Positions 9,121-17,244 of a stretch of 25,000 nucleotides of DNA are shown piece by piece. The translations under genes were made by a program, and so were the position numbers. Position 1 is the first letter of the stretch; every line of letters begins with the position of its first letter. The notes beneath the pieces were generated by a model, which made no database searches, was not told where the DNA came from, and saw only the letters and a program-made list of their open reading frames with translations. Source of the stretch: Neocallimastix lanati (nom. inval.) (lineage: Eukaryota > Neocallimastigomycota > Neocallimastigomycetes > Neocallimastigales > Neocallimastigaceae); the NCBI GenBank assembly GCA_016946835.1, contig JACVTC010000007.1, positions 2,085,001 to 2,110,000 on the forward strand, written 5' to 3'.

Positions 9121-9430
9121 TTACAGATTTTTGTGATTCTGATGATAATCGATGGTTATCCCTTCTTAAGTGGCTTCTTGTATGAAGAGAGAAAATATGG
9201 AATATTGAAATACTACAAAAAGTGAACCTAATGCTTTATATTATTTTAAACTGGATATGTAGTAACATTGAAGTTGTATAATTAATAATTTCATGTAGTT
9301 TCAGCATATTATCATTGTAATGAATTTATTATAATTTTTTACTTTAACATTATTTTGTATATGTATTTTTATATAGTATTATTTAAACACTCATGTAACT
9401 ATTGTAAAATGGAAATGTAGGAGATTGATT
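9121..9430. other. degenerate sequence between LINE copies 3 and 4
   Basis: I recognise no gene. The first part (9121-9240) has mixed composition and may be further LINE material, but no motif can be assigned; the remainder is T/A-rich. No frame stays open over 60 codons with a plausible product. Confidence 0.5.
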
Positions 9431-9486
9431 CACTCCAAAGCTTGGATTTAAGACATTATTTAACTGATGGGAATCTTTTTTATAGT
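9431..9486 (+). repeat. direct repeat R1, left copy
   Basis: CACTCCAAAGCTTGGATTTA... is repeated at 10250-10307 as CACTCCAAGGATTGTATTTA... . Both run on through AAGAC, a GATGGGAATC / GATGTGAATC segment and a T run ending in ATAGT. The right copy lies about 320 bases upstream of the ATG of LINE relic B, so the repeat may be LINE 5' UTR. The left copy is followed almost at once by a LINE C-terminal module (9517). Confidence 0.7.
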
Positions 9487-9516
9487 CTTTCCTTACTTAT
9501 TCTAATATTTTAGAAT

Positions 9517-9785
9517 ATGAAAATATCATATATTTATACATTCCTTCTTGGTGGAGTTTTAGCTTTAGATGAGCTACAATTCGATACTGGGGAACAGGGA
9601 CATATAAGTGAACAACTCCTAAAAAGTTCACAGGAATCTGCTGTTCCGTATATTGTGGAGCTTGCAGAATATAGAATATCTTGCTAATACAATTTCAATC
9701 ATCAGTAGCTCTCATAAGTTAAGTTTTTGAGAGGTTTAGCAAAACCGCTTTCATTACCAAGAGTGCCGACGTCGTACCGATATGA
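9517..9785 (+). pseudogene. LINE 3'-end relic, copy 4 (FLLGGV module)
   Basis: An ATG-initiated 56-codon frame (9517-9687) reads MKISYIYTFLLGGVLALDE, then ESAVPYIVELAEYRISC. Its boxes match FLLGGR and PYFVGIAE of copy 2. After a frame change the stretch FERFSKTAFITKSADVVPI ends at TGA 9783-9785, matching FNRF...TKSVNAE of relic A. AGAATT-CCTGTT-AATTCT (9804-9821) is a small hairpin just after the stop. The R1 repeat directly upstream suggests that this is an internally deleted element (5' UTR joined to 3' end) rather than a simple 5' truncation. It is not functional as an RT. Confidence 0.65.
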
Positions 9786-10249
9786 CAAAGGTATAGTGCA
9801 ATTAGAATTCCTGTTAATTCTCATCAATACACATTTACTAACAGCGCAGTCCCAAACACAGAACCTATAATAAGTAATTCAATTTCTGATGATTTTTCTT
9901 GTGGTTCAGGGGAGAGTTTAGTGGATACCACACTATCTATTTCAAAGATGTTACTTCTTTGTTTTATTATTTTAGATCTAATTAGTGATCATGTTACTAC
10001 ACATAGTATATATCACACCGATTTTTTTTTTTTTTTACTTTTGAACTTATTTTTGTTCTTTATTATATTAAATCTTTTTTATGATTAATTAAAAAAATTT
10101 TTTTTCTAATTTACTTAATCTTTTACATTCATTTTTTTTTATCTTTAAATTATAAAATGAATTTTTTTAAAAAACGTAATACATAAAATTATTTTAATCT
10201 ATTTAATAAAGCACATGAATTGTAATCTCTTCCTAGTCTAAAAAAAAAT
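9786..10249. other. LINE-derived 3' flank and AT-rich spacer
   Basis: A frame stays open from about 9786 to about 10020 without motifs I recognise (it contains NSISDDFSCGSGESLVDTT). A 21-base segment at 9910-9930 recurs at 13468-13488 with four differences, all transitions, so part of this is dispersed repeat. From about 10021 the DNA is T-rich and featureless. Confidence 0.5.
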
Positions 10250-10307
10250 CACTCCAAGGATTGTATTTAAGACTTTATATAATGGATGTGAATCTTTTTT
10301 TTATAGT
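10250..10307 (+). repeat. direct repeat R1, right copy
   Basis: The second copy of the repeat at 9431-9486, lying upstream of the first ATG of LINE relic B. Position and orientation fit a LINE 5' UTR segment. The rest of the leader to 10569 is AT-rich without features. Confidence 0.65.
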
Positions 10308-10569
10308 TTTTTACAACAAACATTTTTTATTTACCTTTTTAATTTAGTTTATATATGATTACTTTTCAGAAAATTATTATATTAATTAAAGCTTTATTAA
10401 TCGAATATAAAATCAAAAACTCAAAAGATAACTAAAAAAAAAGAAAAAAGAAATTATTCATTAAAACAAAATTCAAAAGTTATTTATTTTACTTAAATAT
10501 TTTATCATTTTTTAGTATTTTTATTTATATTAGTTTCAATTTTTATCAATTTGTAATTAATAGTTCATT

Positions 10570-10890
10570 ATGGAAAAGATATTTCACCGGGGTTCTTGCA
10601 GTTATGGAATATCTATTGACAACACATGGTTGATTTTTATCCGTGGTATACACTCATGGACTAATGCTAAAATGAAGGAATTCATTCATTCTAAATGCAA
10701 AAAATTAAAGGATAATATTTTGTTAGTAAAAAGAATTACTAAATTCAATGATAGCTTCTTCAGGATAAAAATATACACTCCAAATTTCAACCACGAAAAA
10801 TTTGAAAAAGTTTTTGAATAAGCAATATCAGGAGTTAAAATTTCATATTGAAGATGTTCCAAATGGAATTGTAAGGTTTCTTTTCATAAT
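10570..10890 (+). pseudogene. LINE N-terminal domain, RRM-like appearance
   Basis: The ATG at 10570 opens 83 codons, including NTWLIFIRGIHSWTNAKMKE, a KCKKLKDNILLVKRITK stretch and FFRIKIYTP. A frame change near 10805 continues it as NKQYQELKFHIEDVPNGIVRF to about 10888. The WLIFIRGI beta-strand, the basic centre and the FFRIKI strand look like a small alpha-beta nucleic-acid-binding fold (RRM-like, as in some LINE ORF1 proteins), but I cannot name the family from sequence alone. It precedes the endonuclease and could be ORF1 or the N-terminus of ORF2. It is taken as the relic B start because the R1 repeat lies 5' of it. Confidence 0.5.
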
Positions 10891-11058
10891 TTAAAACAAA
10901 AATTTAATATTAAATAATACATCCAATAATAATACTAACTCAGTAAACCTTAGTTCAACTATATTAGTAAATGTTATAAATGGTAATAATGAATTCAATG
11001 ATCCCAATATTCCTAATATTAATTCTCAAAATACAATTTCATATTATAGCACAGGAAT

Positions 11059-11750
11059 TTTTTTCTTGTTTTGGTTGGAATACCAATGGATGGAATTTTA
11101 TAAAAAGAGATAGTATTAAGTAACTTCAACACAATTTTTATACCATTATTCCTATATTTTCAGGAAACAGATAATGGTACAAATGATGCTAGAAATCCAT
11201 GTAAAGTAACATTTCCCAACTATAAATATTTCCAGAAAAGAATGGATCCTACTACTCCAGGTTGCAGAGGTTTATATCTTGGGTATCATGTCTCATGTCA
11301 AGTAATACTTGAAGATAATTCCTATACTTATATTGTTTCTTTAACAACATATAGTCTATGGAATCATTCTAAGTATTCTGTTGGTAATATTCTATATTCC
11401 CACTAAGAAACACTCATCATAAATCCGATATGCATTTTCAGAAGTTTTCACATGACTTCAGAATCATACTAATCATCCATCTATCCTTCTTAGAGGCTTT
11501 AACATGAGCACCTTTGATTTACAAGATAAATTATCCAATTGTAACCTTGATAACTGGTTTATTCTTCCGTTTAATGGTTCACCTATTTCATGGAGTAGAG
11601 GTAGATATTCATCAGATATTGATCATGTGTTAGTCAATTCAAGTATGCTGGATAAAATATCAAGTGCTTATTTTGTTGATTAGCCTTCTGTATCTGATCA
11701 TAAATCTCTCGTAGTTAATTGCAAGAAAACTACCACAGATGAATCATTTT
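11059..11750 (+). pseudogene. LINE AP-like endonuclease fragment
   Basis: Several frames together show an apurinic-type endonuclease. CFGWNTNGWNFIKRDS (about 11067-11114) matches the LINE start motif. QETDNGTNDARN (from 11161) carries the catalytic Glu position. YKYFQKRMDP...GCRGLYLGY follows, then a TYIVSL strand and SVGNILYSH near the GN-Y/I-P motif. PISWSRGRYSSDIDHVLVN (11582-11638) is the classic T/SW..RG..S.IDHV motif, and PSVSDHKSLVV (from 11684) supplies the terminal SDH. Stops at 11402-11406 and TAG 11681-11683 and shifts near 11160 and 11420-11460 break it. The catalytic motifs are still readable, so decay is moderate. Confidence 0.85.
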
Positions 11751-12235
11751 TGTTACCAAAAAAATTTGTTAGGTGGGATAGGCATAAATGTCTTGAACTT
11801 AAGAAAGAAATATGTCATCACAATAAATATAAGATTCTTAGTGAAAAATTAGGAAATAAAGAACTTTCAATAGATTGTATAATTGAAAAGTTCATTAACA
11901 CTACTAATTCTATTGCTAAATTATCGATTACATCTTCAACAGAAGTCAGAAATGTGATGTTTAGAATGTCTCACAAAATTTATTGGCTTCAAAAGGTTAA
12001 ACATATAAAATATAAGCAAATTAAGGGTTTTAAATCTGCAAGTGATTCCAATGAATTTACTAAAATTGTTGACTCTCATAATAGACAATGTGAATCAATT
12101 CATAAAAAATGTAACGAATTTAAGAAAGAAATATTTATATTGGATTAAAATTGGATGTTCGTTAGCTCTTAAAAAGGATAGTAGGAAAGCATGGAAATGG
12201 GTTAAAAAGAATGTAAAAATAAATAATAAATAATC
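11750..12235 (+). pseudogene. LINE connector between endonuclease and RT
   Basis: In the same frame as the endonuclease end, 132 codons (to TAA 12146-12148) are Lys-rich and mostly helical: KKFVRWDRHKCLELKKEI, then IIEKFINTTNSIAKLSI and repeated K/H/Q segments. This is the usual low-conservation spacer before LINE RT. A frame change near 12120 leads on through KDSRKAWKWVKKNVKINNK to TAA 12231-12233. I assign it by position and composition, not by a domain motif. Confidence 0.65.
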
Positions 12236-12720
12236 AACCTTTCACGGTCTCTCATAATATTAAAAATTATAATAATGAACTTGTTTCTTCTACAGATGAA
12301 AAATTAAAAGTTTGGCATTCTCATTATAAATTCTTAGGGTCGGATTCTTCAGATCATAGTCTTTCTAAAGATTACTGGAAAGATTCTGATGCACTAAGGA
12401 ATTTGGGAAGACCAAGGCAACAAGAATGGGAAAATAAAAAGGTATTAGCGATGAAGAAATTAGCGAAGCAATTTCATCTACTCCTAACTTTAAAGCTTGT
12501 GGTCTTGATGGTATTCCAATGGAATTCTTTAAAGCTTTGATTCCTTATAAATATGATTCAGAAGAATCAAGTGATAATAATAGTAATATTTCATCTAGCT
12601 TTAAATGTCTTAAAGCCTTAATCAATCGTATTTGGAATGGTGATTTCCCAAAATCATGGAATAACGCATCAATAGCTTCTATTCATAAAAAAGGCTATCC
12701 ATCAGGTTGTAATGAGATCT
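12232..12720 (+). pseudogene. LINE reverse transcriptase N-terminal (fingers) fragment
   Basis: The frame from 12232 to about 12435 reads NNQPFTVSHNIKNYNNEL... and KVWHSHYKFLG, the typical pre-RT 'W..HF..L' region. A shift at about 12435 gives ISDEEISEAISSTPNFKACG, then LDGIPMEFFKAL, KCLKALINRIWNGDFPKSW and ASIASIHKKGYPSGCN. These are RT blocks 1-2 of LINEs (GLDGIP-EF, FP-W--A-I--I-KKG). An Asn/Ser insert (DSEESSDNNSNISSS) separates blocks. Homology ends at about 12715, just before the expected YRGISL, where the sequence jumps to the C-terminal module. Confidence 0.85.
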
Positions 12721-12834
12721 GCGGCTCTCTTTACAGAAATTATGCCTCGGGCTAGTACTCGGCAAAGGTTACTATTCCGAAAATATAGGAGCAAAATAAC
12801 CAGGAGCGTCAACGTTGAAAATGCTGTCAGATAG
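12721..12834 (+). pseudogene. LINE C-terminal tail, copy 5 (joined to RT by deletion)
   Basis: The frame from 12721 reads AALFTEIMPRASTRQRLLFR and then KYRSKITRSVNVENAVR to TAG 12832-12834. It aligns with relic A (TAALLQSIIPIAIGQQ, stop, SLFNRFKSN..., TKSVNAEETVKTG), so this is coding sequence of the same protein family. The left junction shares CTGCGGC with the relic A copy (7777-7783), consistent with a microhomology-mediated or template-switch deletion. The 3' flank CTAGCAAGGCC...ACCATAATTT also resembles that of relic A, supporting a shared 3' UTR. Confidence 0.7.
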
Positions 12835-13145
12835 ACTAGCAAGGCCAATGCCTTTGAAGGAGAAGACCATAATTTCTTTCAGATAGTAAATTCAAACCTT
12901 AATCCATAAGGAGTTGAGGTTCGTTGCATATGAAATTTGTTCTGAATTAATTTATACACTTATTTTTGATTATTACTTTTTATTTATGTTACTATTTCAA
13001 TTATTATTATATTCAAATTGGACAAATAATATTTATTTATTTTATTAATTCAGTGTTTTTTAATTTTTTATTAAAATTAAAAGTATTCATGTATTTTATA
13101 AAAGAATAAATAAATAAAGATTAAAGTACCCAATAATTACGGCTA

Positions 13146-13265
<120 letters not shown>

Positions 13266-13467
13266 GATTAAAGTTCCCAAAAATTAAGGCTATATATAAA
13301 AAAATAAAAAAAAAAATATTAAAATATTTTATTTTTCAATCAAGAAAATCAATTTCGAGTCCGTATAACAAAAAAAGAACTTCTTTTATTTATTTTTTAA
13401 AATATTTATTGAATCCAAATGAAAACTATCATTCTTTCTTACTAAGGTAGGAAGTGCACAGCCTGCC

Positions 13468-13488
13468 AGGAGAATTTAGTAGACACCA
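13468..13488 (+). repeat. 21-base dispersed repeat, second copy
   Basis: Matches 9910-9930 at 17 of 21 positions; all four differences are transitions. It suggests that a decayed LINE piece extends to about 13.5 kb. Confidence 0.4.
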
Positions 13489-13601
13489 AATAATTTGTTG
13501 TACAAATATTATTAGTTTTATTTATTCAAGTATCATTAACAGAAATGAATTTATTATTCTACATTAAATATTTAAAATATTTAAAATATTTTAAATATTT
13601 T

Positions 13602-13637
<36 letters not shown>

Positions 13638-14028
13638 ATATTTTATTATACATTTTTTCATTTATTTTGTTAAGTTTATATTATTATTTAATTTTTTTTA
13701 ATTATATTTCATTGTACCAATTTTTTTTTTTGTACATAAAATTTATATTATTATACTATTATTTGATAAATAAATAATAAATAAGGTTAGGTAGTAAATC
13801 TCTAAATTTATATGAACTTTTCATATTTATCATTATTAAATTATTAAAAACAACTATACGAATATAAATTCTGATTCTGTGGAATTTAAATTTTAATAAA
13901 AATTATACTTCCTATACTGGAAAAGAAGAAATTTAAAAAATATTATATTAAATTTTAAATTTAGTTTAATCGAAACTATATATATACTAACTTTTATTAG
14001 CACTCTTGAGATACTTTTCAAATGATAT

Positions 14029-14067
<39 letters not shown>

Positions 14068-14394
14068 ATTGACTATATATCTTAATTTAAAGTGTAGTTT
14101 TTATAAATTATTTTTAAAATAATAAAATTAATCTAATAATAAAATGCTAAATCATATTTATTATTCTTTCCTTTGTTTATTTCTAAATCAAATATTTAAA
14201 TTTAAATGTTCATTATCATTTACTAATATTTATTTTTTAATTAAAATTATATAATTTATTAGTATATATTATATTTTAAACATTAAATATTTACTGTATA
14301 ATATGGATAAGTTGATTTAAAACATTGAATTCATTAATAGATTAATAGGTATAATAGGCAATGAATAAATGATGATTTTTAATTAATACTATAT

Positions 14395-14421
14395 AAACAA
14401 ACAAACAAACAAACAAACAAA

Positions 14422-14504
<83 letters not shown>

Positions 14505-14558
14505 ACAAACAAACAAACAAACAAACAAACAAATAAATAAATAAATAAATAAATAAAT
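14395..14558. repeat. alternating (AAAC)n / (AAAT)n microsatellite
   Basis: Four blocks in order: AAAC (about 14395-14421), AAAT (to about 14503), AAAC (to about 14532), AAAT (to 14558). The sharp block borders suggest C/T transitions spread by slippage. The long - strand frame through it (Leu/Phe/Ile/Tyr repeats) is a repeat artefact. Confidence 0.95.
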
Positions 14559-14776
14559 ATAAAGCTATATTTAACAGCTAAAGTTTAATAAAATATTAAA
14601 TTATATTAAATATGTTGTAAATACAAATAAAATATAAATTAATATGTATATATAAAAGCCACAATTCATTATAAAACACTTTAAATCTTTGTTAACCATT
14701 TATTTATATTGTATTAATAATAAATTTATATTAATTAATAAATAATCTTTTATAAATTAAGAGTCTTATTCGAAAA

Positions 14777-15003
14777 ATGACTGTTAGCGCTGAATGTTTC
14801 GTTTACAAGGATTCAAATTTCAAAATGTGGAAAAAGTTACTAATATTTTGAAAGCAATAGACCTCTCGTATTATGTCACTCTCAATATCTATAATGAAGC
14901 GGACAAAGATGATGAAGACTTTGAGGAGGTACAAATTAAATATAAATATTATAAATTTATATCAAGCCATATATTAGTACATGTAATTTTATCTAAACTT
15001 TAA
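14777..15003 (+). pseudogene. coding-like relic resembling RAD1 (9-1-1 clamp) N-terminus
   Basis: A short island of non-AT composition in otherwise featureless DNA. The frame from ATG 14794 reads FRLQGFKFQNVEKVTNILKA, then IDLSYYVTLNIYNEADKDDE. The NV-x-x-(V/L)-(S/T)-x-I-LKAI pattern resembles the N-terminal strand-helix of RAD1, the checkpoint clamp subunit (eukaryotic RAD1 proteins carry an NVRNLSTILKAI-like segment). An overlapping ATG frame (14777: MTVSAECFVYKDSNFKMWKK) is open for 24 codons. A possible 5' splice-like GGTACAA lies at about 14928, after which the sequence becomes AT junk. No further exon is convincing, so it is either a gene fragment or a chance match. Confidence 0.3.
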
Positions 15004-15292
15004 ATCATTTTTAACATTTTATTTATATCCTATAAAAATAATTTTATATTAAGCAATCTTTCATATAAATAAATAAATAAATAAATTAATTAATAAATAA
15101 ATAATAATAAATAAATATATTAATGAATGAATGAATAAATAAATCATAATAAATAGTAATAAATAAATATATTTAATAAAAATATATATTAATTAATGAA
15201 TAAATAAATAAATAATAATAAATAAATAGATTATATTAATGGATAAATAACAGAATTAATAGATCTATATAACAAATGATAAGTAGATAAAT

Positions 15293-15390
15293 AAATTAAT
15301 AAATATTAAAATATACAGATATTAAATAAATAATAAATAAATTAATAGATATTAAAATATACAGATATTAAATAAATAATAAATAAATTA
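15293..15390. repeat. 46-bp tandem duplication
   Basis: ATTAAAATATACAGAT begins at 15305 and again at 15351, and the sequence around it (TTAATA-GATATTAAAATATAC...AAATAAATAATAAATAAATTA) is repeated nearly exactly. This is a slippage or unequal-exchange product in low-complexity DNA. Confidence 0.85.
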
Positions 15391-16199
15391 TTATTTATTA
15401 TTCAATAATGAATATATAAATAAATAATAAATTATTAATATTTATTATTAAATAATAGATATTAAAATAGTTAAATATATTCATTATATAATAATATTAA
15501 TATTAAATATATTATACTCTTATTATGATCCTAAATCTTAATAATTATAAAATTTAAAACAGTATTAATTAAATTATTACAAAATATATTGAATTGGAAA
15601 AAGTTTTGTTACACAATATGAAGTGTCATTGCCACTCTCTACAATTGATTACATAAAATTATAAAAAAATTTTTTTTTTTTTAAAATTTTCAATATGGAA
15701 AAATTAATGTCAATCTTTTCATTTCATATAAATTATTCTTAATTTTTATACGTACATATATTATGATATTATGATATTTTTTATAATGAAAATGATAATA
15801 ATTTATTTATAATTAAAAAGTCTATAATTATTACTAATCTTTTAAATCATTTTATATTATGTCTTCAACTACGTAATTCAATTCAAGCCTTTTTTTTTTT
15901 TTTAATATAGTATTTTTATATAGTATTTTATATTTTTGTTAGTTTCTATTACTTTTTTGTTTGATTCTATTATTATATAAATATAAACAATAAGTAAAAT
16001 ACATATACATATTTCAATTAACTGTTTACTTTTTATTTTCATATTACTTAGGTAAGATACTATTTATGTAAAAAAAGTTTTATTTTAAAATAAAATATGA
16101 AATTGTAAATATTCATTTGCCAATATATTATTATTATTATATACTGAATAGTAAAAATCAATATTATGATAATCCAATTGTTTATGCATGAATAACTAA

Positions 16200-16348
<149 letters not shown>

Positions 16349-16698
16349 CTAAATCATAATAAAAATTATTTGATAAGTAATCTTTAAGAAATCAATTTAA
16401 TTGGAAAATATTTACAGTATAAATGTAATAAAAAATTATAATTCTTGATTTTAATTTAAATGAATAAGAAATAATATATTATATCGTATATTATAATATA
16501 TTTTTATGTAAATGATTGTGCTTTGTCAATGTAATATATTAAATCCATAATTTGACAAAATATTCCGCTTTTAATAACTCAATTAATTAGTTATTTATTA
16601 TACTATTGACTCTATATGTATTATATGTTTTATATATAATTATGTTATTATGTTCTTAAATTAATAATAAATAAAGTTTACTAATTATAATTAATGTA

Positions 16699-16702
<4 letters not shown>

Positions 16703-16755
<53 letters not shown>

Positions 16756-16788
16756 CTAACAAAAAAAAAAAAAAAAAAAAAAAAAAAA
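16703..16788. repeat. T47 - A28 homopolymer foldback
   Basis: A run of 47 T (16703-16749) and a run of 28 A (16761-16788) are separated by 11 bases. They could pair as a 28-bp A:T hairpin. It lies about 460 bases upstream of ABCC gene 2. Confidence 0.9.
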
Positions 16789-17244
16789 TAACATAAATCA
16801 AAAAAAAATTAAAAAAAAAAGGATTTATAGGATTTTATAAACGGTTTTTAAGAGGGGAGAATATATTTTAATATATATTAATATCAAATTTTGAAATTTA
16901 TATAATTTATTTGTAAATGTGTATATTTTATATTATTTAAATTTGAATATTAATATCTATTAGAGTAATAATTTTTATTTAACAATTTACATTAATTTAT
17001 TATTATCATTTTTTTTTTTCAACGGCAATTTGTAAATTATAATATTTTTAATTTAATAACTCGTATTACAAATAAGATTTAAGAAAATTATTTCAAAATT
17101 AATTACTAAATAAAGATTGAAATTTTCAAAATAAATTAAATAAATATTGCTATAAAGTTACGATTTTTAAAATTTAATTTATTATTTATTCTATTTTTTT
17201 TTTCCTCAAAAAAAAAAAAAAAAAAAAATTATCAAGTTTTCATA

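Larger units (their letters stand above)
10250..12960 (+). mobile_element. LINE relic B, internally deleted
   Basis: A non-LTR retrotransposon relic in the normal domain order: possible 5' leader with R1 repeat, N-terminal domain (10570), Asn-rich linker (about 10900-11050), AP-like endonuclease (11059-11750), connector (11750-12430), RT fingers with the GLDG-EFFK and FPKSW...KKG motifs (12432-12715), then a direct jump to the conserved C-terminal tail (12721-12834) and 3' UTR. Everything from the RT palm to the FLLGGR box is missing. Numerous frameshifts and stops (for example TAG 11681-11683 and TAA 12231-12233) inactivate it. Same orientation and family as relic A, judged from the shared tail. 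Confidence 0.85.

Noticed and set aside
14342-14524. 60-codon - strand frame of Leu/Phe/Ile/Tyr
   Set aside because: Pure translation of the AAAT/AAAC microsatellite.
15602-15664. Second RAD1 exon at 15602 as a stand-alone feature
   Set aside because: Only about 20 codons with weak resemblance and stops on both sides; kept only as part of a low-confidence finding.
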